From positions 62,001 to 126,000 of the forward strand of contig JAPEUQ010000002.1 in NCBI GenBank assembly GCA_027946365.1: a stretch of 64,000 nucleotides of DNA, written 5' to 3'. The notes below the pieces were generated by a model, which had not been told where the DNA came from, ran no database searches, and was given only the letters and a program-made list of their open reading frames with translations. The position numbers were made by a program, and so were the translations under genes. This DNA comes from Kalmusia sp. IMI 367209. Its lineage: Eukaryota; Ascomycota; Dothideomycetes; Pleosporales; Didymosphaeriaceae. Positions 1 through 11,530 of this stretch are shown here, one piece after another. The number at the start of each line of letters is the position of its first letter. The stretch's first letter is position 1.

Positions 1-896
1 AATTCCCCAGTGAGATCTCATGGATCGGGCGGATCTGTGATCGCCAAATAATAATACCACATTCTATATGGTGTAGTCAAGATGCGAGTCAGCTCAGGGA
101 CCGTGTGAGAGATCACTTACAGGATGATGTATAACACACTCCCCATCCGACACATACAGAAAGCAGTCTGATAGCGGCGATCATTTCCTCCTGGGCCATC
201 CTAGAAAATATATAGAGACGTTCAAAAAGCATGATAGTAAACTATTCGAATTATTCCCCCGAGATTAAGTCTTTCTAAATGGTCTAAGACGACGATGCAG
301 ACTTAAAGCGCCCTATCGACACGATATTCTTGAAATCATGCCAAGAAAACTAACATCACGTCAATAATCAATGGTATTGTAATGTTTTTAATAGCCTTAT
401 ACAACCACAGGCAGTTCATCGCGCGCCGATCATCTGCATCCGCATAGACACGCACCCTGCGCCATTGCCTTATTTTCGTGGCTAACGAAAACGATCTTAA
501 TGCTGCACATAACGATTATGTATATCTCTAGCAATTAAGATAAAGATAAAGCTAGGGCTCAGGCGATGAGTAGAACTTCGAAGACGATATTTTTGTGTCT
601 GTATACACCTGCTCATGAGAGCAGGCAATTAAAGTCTCGGGGGGAATACCTACATTGACAAAAGAGGATGTTGACTAAACGCTGCTCTTACTCACGTATT
701 CAAGATCCGAATAGGGCCGCGCAGACAGCTGAGGTTCTGAACATGCGGTTAATATTCTTTATCCGTCGTTTAGCTGCTCGCGTACATCATAGCTCAGCAC
801 CATGCGCTTCGGCCGTTCTTGTATAGTTAAAGTGAAGAGGGCCATGTATAAGCTATTTATGATCCAAAAGTAATAGGAACATCAAGTGTGATCACA
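1..896. other. Intergenic, no gene seen
   Basis: No open frame with recognisable protein content on either strand. The base composition is moderately AT-rich. It lies downstream of the B3/B4-domain gene, so it would hold that gene's 3' end and possibly regulatory DNA of a gene outside the window. Confidence 0.5.
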
Positions 897-1640
897 TTAC
901 GACGCTTTCAAAAGGCGACGGAAGACCTTGACTCCAGGCGACAACCCACTTAAGATCTGAGCCAACTCATCCGCTGCAGCGTCCAGTGCGTCGTCACTCA
1001 ACGGCTCTAAGGCATCCATGATTATCAACACGTTCGTCGTGGCATCCGATAGCGCAGTCCTAGGGCCTTGCCTCCAATTCCAATTGCGACAAGTAATCCC
1101 AACCTCGTCGCACCACACTACTTCCCCGGGGGTCGGGCTATCATTAACAACCTCCCCGCGCATCTTCATCTCGAACTTCTCGTCACCCTTTGCACGGACC
1201 AGAATTGGCGCACCCGAATATTTGTCCAGGTCCTCGCCGCCCATTGGAACTTGGTGTTTCACGGAAATGGAGTTGTAAATGTCGGTCAGGCGGTTAACGC
1301 GTGGTAGACCCTTCTCCACGCGGCGCGTGAGCGCTTCTAGGCTGTTCATAGTCTTCTTAGGTTTGGCACCAAAGGCGCTGTAGGCTTCTCGCCAGGCTTT
1401 GACGTGAGGGATCTCAGTAACGGAGTTTTGGATCAGAGTTGCCTTGGCAGCGGCTTCGGCTTCTTGGAGGAGTGCCTCGCTTTGGGAGTCGCTGGGTGCG
1501 GGTGGAATGTTGGTGGCGACAAGGAGAAGCGCGCGATAGTCGGGGCGCAATTGATATATCTCAGGTGCTATGGAAGCATTGTCGAGATATTGTTGGGGAT
1601 TGGGAAGGAAAGACATGGTCGTGGACAGCTTTTCTTTCAT
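897..1640 (-). CDS. B3/B4 tRNA-binding-domain protein
   Basis: A single-exon gene of 247 residues. From about residue 80 to the end it resembles the B3/B4 domain, the editing and tRNA-binding module of the phenylalanyl-tRNA synthetase beta chain, found here as a free-standing protein. Supporting stretches are PHVKAWREAYSAFGAKPKK, LPRVNRLTDIYNSISVKH and GEVVWCDEVGITCRNWNWRQ. Free-standing B3/B4 proteins occur in bacteria and fungi; a role in clearing mischarged tRNA is plausible by homology but not proven. There are two possible starts: Met1 at 1640 and Met9 at 1616 (MSFLPNPQQYLD). The second begins the conserved part and may be the true one. No intron is needed. The nearest neighbour, RIT1, is also a tRNA-related gene but lies 1.3 kb away on the other strand, so I infer no shared operation. 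Confidence 0.8.
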   Translation of the reverse strand: MKEKLSTTMSFLPNPQQYLDNASIAPEIYQLRPDYRALLLVATNIPPAPSDSQSEALLQEAEAAAKATLIQNSVTEIPHVKAWREAYSAFGAKPKKTMNSLEALTRRVEKGLPRVNRLTDIYNSISVKHQVPMGGEDLDKYSGAPILVRAKGDEKFEMKMRGEVVNDSPTPGEVVWCDEVGITCRNWNWRQGPRTALSDATTNVLIIMDALEPLSDDALDAAADELAQILSGLSPGVKVFRRLLKAS

Positions 1641-2977
1641 TGACGCGTGAATGGATGAATTGAATGTGCAAGGTGTACGAGGGAGAGATTACATTCAACA
1701 CCATTGATAGCTTTGTTCACAATTGGCGGTCTCTACTTGTTATAAATGATGTGGGTAAAAAGGAGGAACCATTATTGGAAATTTTACATGACTTTGACAA
1801 CAGGGCGTGGTACATACTCGGTAAATGGAACCTTCTCGACTCGATAGCGGCAGTCGGGTGCACCTTCCCAAAGAAGATTAGCCTAAGGTCTTGGATAATC
1901 TTGTTGCATCAACTATCACAATGGAAGCATTTATTGCGCTTGTTGTATTGCTACCCACTATACTGGTTCAGGTTCATGCTTTACACCTCAGTAAGACAAT
2001 CCCTAAATAACAATATCGTATTAGGCGGGTTACACTGATCCTAGGGTTAGATAGGGTACTCGCTTCCTGCGCAGAAGGCAAAGGTTTTGGCATGCTATCG
2101 ATCCTTTCTGAATTAATTTTAGAAGTCTTGGCTTTGTGAAGAGCGTAGCTGGAGATCTAGCAAGGAGTGTTAAGCTGGTTGAACAACCATATGAACAAAG
2201 CGAGAAGGGGAAACTAGAACGTCAAATCGCTTCGTCTTGGACGAGATTGACTCGCAACCCACGATCAAGGACGAAGATCACATATCACTAGCTGTCTGTG
2301 TAGTATGGTGAGATGGTGGCTTTCCTCATGGAATACAGAAATTCCTATCTCCACCTATTACCTATACGTGGCATATCAAAAAGTACCAACCTTCTGCGTC
2401 CCCATCCACCACCCACGCCCCACCAGTCAAAACGCTACGCAACCTCCGACTTTCACGCATTGCCACTCAGCAATAGTTGCTCCCACTATCCAACAATGCG
2501 TTTGGCCGCCAAACTATGCGCAAAATGTATGTTTTACATGTTCCTCTACGAAGAAAGCGATGATTGAATGTGGTATTCAAAGATGGAATTCATTGACCCC
2601 GCGAACATTGAATAATTAGACTTGGCTGCGTATTACGGTTATCTCCTGTTAGGCATTCCTGCACAATTTGGTGATGATGGTTGCCAAGTCAAGCTAAGCC
2701 TCCTTGAGTCAGTCTTTTCATGACTGTTACGGAAGCGAGACAGCATCCCTCTACAACATCACATGTAAGACGCGTCCCCAGATTAGACACTCCTGGATCC
2801 ATAAATATCACCTCATCCCCATACACATTAGTAATGCCGGTTGGAAACGCTCGCCAGTTCGTGCGTCTCTAATGCGGGGTCGAAAAATCTGCTCCCCGTC
2901 AAGTCTAAAGCTTAGCTCGGACCGTAGGGCAACTACACGTATCCCAGCTATTTGCAAACGACCCTGAAGTCCGACTC
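1641..2977. other. Intergenic between divergent genes
   Basis: About 1.3 kb upstream of both the B3/B4 gene (minus) and RIT1 (plus). Open frames in it are short and have no recognisable motif. It should contain both promoters, but I cannot point to a specific element. Confidence 0.5.
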
Positions 2978-5149
2978 ATGTCTAGAATGGATCGCCCACT
3001 GACACATTCCGATTTGATCTTCCCAACACAATCACTTTCTATTTCTTCTACACTACATTCCCTCAAGCGCTCCGCCTTGTCAACCCACAACCGCATGACC
3101 TCAATACAATTGGACGCTGATTTTGTCGTTTCAGTCGCCGATGCATTTGGTCTGCCTCTTGTGGCCAATGAGCGATGCGGCAGCTGGTACATCCCACTAG
3201 AAAGAAAAGCTGAGAGCGTGTATTTCAAGAGCACGGATGGACATATGAATGAGTGGAGCTTCAGTTTGAGGAGGCTAAATTATCAGGCACTAGATTTGGT
3301 GGGGAAGCTAGGAGGGTGTGTGAATCTGCTTGTGAATGTCTGAATAAAGAAAGGCTAATAGTGCCAGATGTGTCATTGTTGACTCGACAAGGAGAGGTAA
3401 AAGCATGCCAGATGCACTATCTAAAACGATTCCAATATGGTGCTGCGTGATGAATCGCGCCATTTTCGCAGAATATGGAGAACACGAATTCCACACGCCG
3501 CCACAAGCTGTTTCAAAATCCGAACATGCGCAGATAGAGAAGCGAATTGATGGTTTTGTGCGCGAGTTCCTCGTAAGCTACAGCTCTCATTCTCAGCAAA
3601 TCTATATTCAGAGATTGATCTTGTCCAGGGCATATGTAAGCCTGATATCTCGCTATTGCGCAGAAAACTACAAAAACCCCTACGACCAATGTGGATACTA
3701 CAAGATAGCAGCCTGCCGGATACAATACCCTCATTCCCAGACTTTCATCCTGTAGTATTATGCACTGCATCCCGACGCGTGCATGGCGCGGAAGGCTCAG
3801 AAGGAGGCTACATTCAAGGTGCCGCCGATGACCACGAGGCTTGGTCTCAAGGTCTTACACCGACTCTGTTCTGGAGTAATAAAGAGAAACTACTCAGTAC
3901 GAACGAAGAACATCTCCCGGACCTCATTAAAAAACTTATCGTAGAGGAGAAAGGCCAGGATGCAATGCCCATCCTCGTCAAGCCGACGTCGAGCCTCTAT
4001 ATCGCCAATGTGCACAACGTCAAGATACAATCTTTCGACGTTATCATTAGCTGCACACCCGAGCCACTCCCAGCCTTAGCCCCAGAGGCCACAAAACCCA
4101 GGAAGCATCTTTATCTTCCCTGCCAAACAGGCAAACTTGGCTCCCGCGACCTCCGCACCCAGCTTCCCCGCCTCCCCATTTTTTTCACCACTCTCTCCTC
4201 CTACCCTGGCAGAATCCTCATCTGTGATCCAACAGGCAAAGATCTAGCCGTCGGTGTTGCACTCGCCATCCTCTGTTTGTACACGGACTCCCATGGCACT
4301 ATATACCGTGACCCGACGTGTGCTAAAATCGACAAAAGCTTCATTAAGCAGCGCTTCACATGGCTCACGACAACACACCCTACATTGAACCCACCCCGAG
4401 GAACGCTCCAATCCATAAACGCCTTTTTAATGCCAGATCCCTCTAAGCAAGCTTTTAGGCCCTCGCCGCCGCCACCGCTCGCAAATGCCAGCCTGCTGCC
4501 GCTGATAAGTGAGCCCTCGGTCAAGCGACCATGCACAACTACATCCCTGCTGTCAGCCCCGCCAGTCCACGTTCTCAACGACATGAACTCAAAACCACCA
4601 TCCATATCCTCCACGATCTTCGAGTCTCTCCAGAACAATGGCAAAGCATGGACCTTTACACGCACACTAACCTCCCAGCTCCTAACCCACCCCTCCGGCA
4701 CCGTCACTGGCACCGCAACCATCACGCCGCTCACGATACCCTCCAGTAATACTCCAGCCTTACTGTACTCCGAGGTTGGGGAGTTCGCTACTACGACAGG
4801 GCTGCGCTTCTCTGCACGGAGAAAATACGTCTACTTACTGAAGCGCGACGTTGACGATGCGGCCCCTGAGTATATAGCCGTGCATTTCCACGAAGAAGAC
4901 AAAGAAAAAGTGACAGGCGAGCTGTTTGTTGAGATGGGGGCATTGGAGATGGGTGGAGGTGGAGAGTGGAGGGCGAAGAATAAGGAACAGCATCTTTGCG
5001 CGGAGGATTGGTACGGTGCGAGTTGGGAATTTGGCAGGGGAATGGTTGGGACGGTGGATGAGGAGCACTGGTGGGTGGTGAGATATGATGTGAAGGGACC
5101 GAAAAAGGATTATATGAGTGAGACAAAGTATTCGAGAATACGTATATGA
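2978..5149 (+). CDS. RIT1: Initiator tRNA A64 2'-O-ribosylphosphate transferase with DUF6314-like C-terminus
   Basis: Rit1 adds a phosphoribosyl group from PRPP to the 2'-OH of A64 in initiator tRNA, which keeps it out of elongation. Exons are 2978-3315, 3368-3572 and 3629-5149; the introns of 52 and 56 nt have GT-AG ends and keep frame, giving 687 residues. Diagnostic Rit1 stretches are LVANERCGSWYIPLERKAES, FKSTDGHMNEWSFSLRRLN, VIVDSTRRGKSMPDALSK, IPIWCCVMNRA and FHPVVLCTASRRV. The DSP-like PRPP-binding part (RILICDPTGKDLAVGVALAI) sits near residues 370-395. Yeast Rit1 has 513 residues. The extra length here is a proline-rich linker followed, from about residue 515, by a second domain (WTFTRTLTSQL, SGTVTGTATITP, KGPKKDYMSETKYSR) that resembles DUF6314. 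The gene is convergent with BDP1, with stop codons 158 bp apart. Start: first ATG of the frame, with a second Met three codons later. Confidence 0.92.
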
Positions 5150-5307
5150 GAATAACGCGCTTAGACAGATACATATCTCATAGATGTGGATTTTTACATA
5201 ACTCATTTGGCGGAGTGATTAGACTCTAAGGGGTATCTCGAAAAATAGTTCCATACGCCGCCCATAGCATTCCGGTTATATACGTGCTTCTGCCCCAATC
5301 CTGGCAT

Positions 5308-7869
5308 TCATTCCTCTCCCCAACCATCATTTTCGTCTACTTCGAGGATTTCAACGCTCTCGTCCTGTTCGAAAGTGACCAGTTTCTCCTTCCCCTTCTT
5401 GCCTTTCTTCTTCGAAGATTGATTTTCGGCCCCTTCTTCATCGCTTTCAACACCTGCCATCCTTCTCTGTCTCTTCTCTTCTGCCGCGGCCTCCTTTGCC
5501 CTTTCAATCTCCGCCTCCATCTCCAGGCGCTCCTGCTCCATCTCCTTTTTAATCTCGTCCACCCTTTCAAAAGACTTCTCGTCACGTCCAGAATCCTTGA
5601 GGTAATCTTCCCACTTGAGTCTAGTAGTTGAGTTTTGCAGGATCATCTTGATGCGCAGAGGATTACGTCGTTCTTCGCGGTTGAACTTGAGTTTAATGGA
5701 ACGACGCGACACACCCTGGAACAGCGTAGTCATCATACCAAAATCGGTGCCGAACATCTCGAGCGCACTGTAAAAGTCCTCGGTACTCTCGAAGTTCCAC
5801 TGCTTGCCTTGGCCGGGTAGAAGAAATTCTTCGGGGAAGCGTTTATTGTTGCGCATGAAGCTTCGTTGGGTGATGCGATACGTGAAGTCGTCTTCTTCGA
5901 TAGTTACTGTCTTGTCTAACTCTAACTGGGCGTCTTGTGCGTGATTGATATCATTAGAGCCTGGGACAAACTGTAGCTGCCCGTCCACTATCTCAACTCC
6001 AGGTTGTCCCTGATGCTCGCGGCTTGCCTGCTCTGCCTCAAGTATCTGACGTTCAAGTTCTGCTTGTAACGCTCGACTGTTCACATGCGCCTCTTCCCTC
6101 TCTTTCTGGCGTTGCCTGACGTCAGCCCAGTTGACTTCACGCATCTTCTTTTCTCGACTTGATAGCTTTCCAACACGGATATTATGGCGCGCGAGATCAT
6201 CCATGAAAGCGTTCTCGGGATCAATGATTTCGTCTTCGGCACCTTCAGGAGTTGGCGCTCTTGGGGGCCGACCCTTACGCTTAGGCTGCTCGTCTTCGCC
6301 AACACACTCGGTCTGCGATTCAGATCGCTGCTTCTTCCTTCTCTGTGTCTTTGGACGTACAGCTTGCAAGGCACCTTCGCCATGCTCCGGGATCTGTCCA
6401 TTTTCGTCGTCTTGGCTATACTCATCGTTCTGTACGGGTTCAGCAGAGGCAGTGCCATTCGCCTTGCGCTTCTTGGGTTGCCTCTTCTTCTTGGCGGGTG
6501 GTTGCGCCGTGTCGTACCCTTCACCAACGGACGCTTCCGCAGCCTTCCTCTTACCTCGAGCCTTTGCGCTCAGCCTCTTTGGTCCAGGTTGGACGAGGTC
6601 CTTCCCCGCTTCCTCGCCATGTTCTTCTCCCCCTTCCTCATCTATATCTTGAAGCGTGACTGGCTTGCCCCTACGTCTGCCCCTTTTCGATTGATGTGGT
6701 ACGACAATTTCTGCTGCTCTCTCTTGTATTTCCTCATTTTCCTCATCTATATTTCGTAGCGTGACCACCTTGCTCTTACGTCTGCTCTTCTTCGGTTGAG
6801 GCGGGATGGTTTCATCTGCAGCAGCTTCTGTATCCCCTTCATTGTCCATATTGTGGAGGGTCATTGCTGTGCTCAGATGTCTTCCCCCAGCAGTTTTGCG
6901 AGAGCTTTCGGTTGCAGTAGATCCACCATCATCCTCCTGTGTAGCATTGACCGCAGTCCATCTCCTTCTTCGTCCCGTCGGCTTCGTATTAACTTGAGTA
7001 GCGGATGCATGTCCGGTGTCCGAAATCTCTAGTTCTACGACGGGTTCGATTTCTGCCAGTGTTTCGAGATGCACGGCGAGAGCGCCGGGGGTTATCCCAC
7101 CAATTAAGGCAGCATCTTCAGTTGACTGCTCTGTAGCAGGGACAGTATGGGTTGGCTCCGACTGCACCTCCTCTATGAAGTCAACGAAGGCTACCTTATC
7201 TTGCACGATAGGTGTGGGCCCAATGGACGCTACCACTGGATCAATTTGTATCGTCTCGCTTGCCTTCGGTGAACCCAGTGGTTGCTGCTTTGGTGACCGC
7301 TCAGGCTCTATTTCTTCATTAATCAGGGATGCGGTTGTAGTTCGAGACGCCGTTTGCTCTTGTGCGACATCAATATTAGCGTCTGATCGAGGTATAGCGT
7401 CTGATCGAGGTATAATGTCTGTATGTGTTGACACAGGCGTCGGCGAAGGTTCAACTACGGGAGTAGGATCAACAGCGCTCGAGATAGTGCTATCTGTTGC
7501 TGGGAGAGGCACCAACTCTTCCGTCTGAGGCGCATCCTGGTCTCGCCGTGCCGAGTCCTGGGTCGGTGCTGGTGTGGGTAGCTGTGGGGACGGCCGCTGC
7601 TCAACATCGGGCGAGGGCGCTAGTTGCGCTCGGGAAGGTTGAGAATCTTTTCCAACGGATGGTTTGGACGGCTTGGGTGCGAGGGCTGTAGCAGGTCGGC
7701 GCCTAATTGCCTTCTTCGGCGCGAATGTCTTCCCGCCCTCTGGTCAAGAGTAAGTATTGTTCCAGTATAGAGGGAGCGACCAGCACTCACTGTTGATGAA
7801 GGAAGAAGTAGTGGCAGGTACTTTGGGAACGCTTGGCTGCTGCTGCGACGGGTCGCCCTCGCCCGACAT
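5308..7869 (-). CDS. BDP1: Transcription factor TFIIIB component B'' (Bdp1)
   Basis: Bdp1 joins TBP and Brf1 to form TFIIIB, which recruits RNA polymerase III to tRNA and 5S genes. Exon 1 is 7869-7791 and exon 2 is 7739-5308; the 51-nt intron (7790-7740) starts GTGAGT and ends CAG. Splicing creates the conserved start of fungal Bdp1, SSFINK followed by GGKTFAPKKAIRRRP. Total 836 residues. The long middle is low-complexity and charged (basic KKSRRK-type clusters, acidic runs). The Myb/SANT domain lies near residues 665-725 (WNFESTEDFYSALEMFGTDF, TLFQGVSRRSIKLKFNREER). The C-terminus is a coiled-coil-like Glu/Arg-rich stretch with an acidic tail. It is divergent from BRE1 with 340 bp between starts. 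Start chosen at MSGEGD; a frame-compatible Met lies upstream but precedes poorly conserved sequence. Confidence 0.93.
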
Positions 7870-8209
7870 GCTCACGGAGGTATCGTTGGTGACCGTAGAG
7901 AACCCGACTGTGAGAAGGTCCAAAAAGTTTAGCGGGGAAGACGCGACCGCTTGCAGCATGATTAAGCCGAATCGCACTAAGCGGTTAGCGCCATCCGTTA
8001 GCGTGCACGGGATCTCAGGATTGATTCTTCGCCTGCGACTCTGTCAACCTGCCCTCACCCTCACCCAACCACGGCCCACACACGACACCACCGCCCGCAC
8101 CCTCACTCTCGCCTCTCCTTCAGCTGCGGTGCTTCTTTCTTGCTTTCTGTTCATGACGTGATTGGCGCTCTTCTCGCCGCCATCTGCAACCGTCGCTTCG
8201 ACTGCTCTG

Positions 8210-10626
8210 ATGAGGCTCGAAGCCAGAACCGTCGTGCCCCCATCACTTGACGCCGTCAAGATGGAGGAACGCAAGCGGCCCAGCGGGTCTGACGACCCTG
8301 CTCCGCCCGCAAAGAGGCAAGCCGTCGCCGTCAACGGTGTGAGGTCGCATCCAGACGCTGACCTGCCTTGGAAAGAAGACATCGAGGTTCGCCCCCCGCT
8401 CCTATCTGCGCCCTCTTCGCTGTCGACGAACACATTGACTGACCATCCGACGCGTGTAGGCTTTTCAAAAAGATGCCATTCTCCGCCAGATGCGCGAGTA
8501 CAAGCGTGAAAAGGCCACGATCGAGTCTCAGCTCAGCGAGATCGAAAAACGCTCCCAATACCACGACGACCACCTGCGCACAATCGATATATGGTTTGAT
8601 CAGGTTAGTCCATACTGCTTTTGATGTCCTGGGGCTGTGCTGACGGTTGCTAGTTGATTGATGAGATCAAGATCATGAGCGGGGAGAAACTTCCTCCGGC
8701 TCAGCAAAATGGTTAGTGCACGCCCTAGGACTCGAAAGTAGTAATGGCGCAAGATCTGACTGTAGACACAATAGCGTCTTCAAACATGCCAGGTTCACTT
8801 TTCTTCGAGGATAACGAGACCTTACGTAAACACTTGTCTGGGCGCAAGGACAAGATTCTGTCAGGATTGGCCACTTTGTTCGCCAAGTTTCCTCCAGCAA
8901 GTCCGGAGGTCGCTAGTTTGCAGCAGCAAATGTCCAAACTCCTAGCTGCCGAGAAAGAACACATATGTGAGATGCAGCGCGTCGGTACCGAGAAAGAACA
9001 AATGTCGGAGCGTTTGGTTGCCGCTACACATCGATACATGATCGCTGAAAAGAAAATCGATCGTTTGAAGAGTCAGCAGATTCAGAAATTAGAGAGTCAG
9101 GCTGTTGCCTCGAGTGTGACCGTCAAGGAAGAAATGCCATCTGTCACCAATGGCGCAGAACCGATGAACGGTGTTACACCCAGCCTACCTGCAGAAGAGA
9201 CAGCGACTGAATGGAAGCAAGCCAAAGCCGAGGCTACCAGGAGGAAGGAACATATTGAGCAGCTGGAGGCTGACAACAAGAAGCTGACAGAGGAAGTATC
9301 CGCTTTGAATTTGAAGCTAGCAGGCCTTTCAGATGACGATTACGCCAAGACCGATCTGTTTAAGGCTTTCAAGTCACAGCATGAGGATGTGATCAAGCGC
9401 ATTAACAATCTGGAAGCGACTAATATTCAGTTACGGGCAGAAGCACAAAAGTATCAAGCAGAGCGGACTGCCTATCGTATGAAGGTAGACGACGAAGCAC
9501 GTGCTACTGTCAGCGAATCCGAGGGCGCCATTGTTCAGGCGGAGACGAATCTAACGCGTATCCGCCATTCCCGAGATGAGCTTTTATCTAAGGTCAGCGT
9601 ATTGGAAGCCAGTCAGAAGAATGTGGAGACATCTAAGCAGCAGACCAAAGAACTCATGAGCGCGTGCGAGAGTCGCATTGCTGCTTTGGAATCTGAGCGC
9701 GAGCGACTTCGCCTACAGATCAACGAAAAGGACCAAGTGGAGGGGTCGACACCCGAGGGGCAATTCACTCCCGAGCAATTACAAAGCAATCTCAAGACTC
9801 TTCAAAGCCAGTACCAGCTTGTGGCTAATGAGCTACCAGCCATGGAAGCAGCGTGGAAGAAGGCCCAGGCAGTTGCTGGAAAGAAGATTACCGAGATTGC
9901 AACTTGGGAAGACAACGTGACTCGGGCAAACGCGGACAAGGCGAAGGCTGACCAGAAATTCTTCGCTGCAATGAAGACGAAGGAGACTTTGGAGCAACAA
10001 TTACGTGTACTACGAGCACAGGCAACCAAAGGAACTGAAGTGGTCGCGCAACTGAAAGAAGCGGATTCATTGAGTCGATCAATGGTCGATAAGCTGGAAA
10101 AGCAAACTGCAGAAATGCGGGCTCAGATGGAAGACCTTTCAGTACAACATCGCCAGCTGCAACAGAAGTTCAACGAAAGCGCCATAGCAACTGAGGGACA
10201 TGTCAGCCAGATCGCTGAGCTTAAGAAGCTCGTGGAAACCAAAGATGCTGCCTGTATCACTGCGAAGAAGGCACAGCGCGAATCCCAGGTCGAGCGAGAC
10301 AAGATAGCTGAGGAGGTTGAGGGCCTACAACAGCAAATTGAACATTGGAAGCAAAAGAGCACAGGGAATCAAAGCGGGTATACTGCATCGATGGAGGCAA
10401 GTCACTCGGAAGTTCCCGTTTAATTGAAGTTTTTGTGCTGACTGAAATCTAGGGATTGGTGCAATGCCAGATTTGCAAGGACAAGGTCAAAGATACTGTT
10501 ATCAAAACATGTGGCCATGTCTTCTGCGATCCATGCGTCCAAGACCGACTCACCAACCGCGCGAGGAAGTGCCCCAATTGCGGTAAGGCTTTTGGAAACA
10601 ACGACCTCATGCGTATTCACCTCTGA
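8210..10626 (+). CDS. BRE1: E3 ubiquitin ligase for histone H2B (Bre1)
   Basis: Bre1 with Rad6 monoubiquitinates histone H2B, which is needed for H3K4 and H3K79 methylation. Likely exons: 8210-8386, 8460-8603, 8654-8711, about 8754-10396 and 10453-10626, giving about 731 residues. The N-terminus has the usual MEERKRP...PPAKRQAV and DADLPWKEDIE / AFQKDAILRQMREYKRE motifs. Residues from about 130 to 670 are one long coiled coil. The C-terminal RING is complete: C-x2-C (CQIC), C-x-H (TCGHVFC), C-x2-C (CDPC) and CPNC, ending in MRIHL. The last intron appears to begin with GC (GAG|GCAAGT) and end in TAG. The acceptor of the third intron is uncertain: an AG at 8753 gives 42 nt, and another at 8741 also keeps frame. 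The start could instead be the Met at 8261. Confidence 0.92.
10397..10452 (+). other. Probable GC-AG intron of BRE1
   Basis: This 56-nt intron would join codon GAG to GGA TTG GTG CAA TGC, restoring frame into the RING domain. Its 5' end reads AG|GCAAGT, the extended consensus typical of GC donors, and its 3' end is TCTAG. The only GT alternative in the right phase (10418, GTTTAA) would make a 35-nt intron with a weak donor. Confidence 0.6.
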
Positions 10627-11530
10627 GTCGGTGATCCAATCCAGTATCAACGGTCTGCCAAGATTCTTTTCTGCGTTTGCGTAAATACAGCGACATGTAC
10701 AATATTGCGACCTTTCAAACCACCTTCTGGCTTTTCGATCGACTTTCTCGGTTCTAGAGACCTCTCTGTGTTCAAGACATTATTACGATCAGGCCACAGC
10801 TCGATATTCAGGCTGCCGCTCAGCAGTCGTCGTGCTCGTTACTCGAGCACTGCAAGGAGACCCTGTTCTTTTATCTTTTTTTTTGGGCGACAAGAGGCCG
10901 TGTAGCATGTGTTGCGTGTTTTACTAGATGTTTCTTAATTTCTTCTGCGAGGCAAGGAATTCTGGCACTCGAATGGGGGAGATGGAACAAACGATCCTTT
11001 AGGTCTTCTGCGAAGGACTTTTTGTATGTCAATGAGGGTTCAAACGGGTGGGCTGGCATGATGAGCGGCGAAGTAAATAGCGTATGGAGCGGAGCTGCAC
11101 ACCTAGGCGACATCTAGGGTATGGGTACGTATGTGCGCGACTAGGTGCTACCCGGTCGAACGTATGCTGTAGTGGGAGGGCGAGGTGCATGCAAACGGGT
11201 TCAGCTTCGCCTTCTTGCTACAGTAAGTGGAGAAATGTGGAAAGGAGAGAAATGAAAAAAACTAAATCATCAAAGCAATCATCCCAGTCCTGCGAATATT
11301 TCGTGAATGCATGCTGAGAGTTGTAAAGCTTGAGCAAGGGTATAATCGGTCGATTGTATGATGACAGCTAGGGAAGTTATAGGGGGTATATAGCTCTGTT
11401 CTAGGACGTGAAAGGTGGAAGAAAAGAAAACGCCAGCAATGCTCACGCGCCGCATGCGCCAATCGAAACCATTCGCGTTGAAGAACGACCCCGTGTCGTG
11501 AAGAGTGGAGAGATCCCGTTGCGCACGCCA
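10627..11530. other. Intergenic between convergent genes
   Basis: About 0.9 kb between the stop codons of BRE1 and the acyltransferase. It must contain both 3' ends. Open frames here have no recognisable content. Confidence 0.5.
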
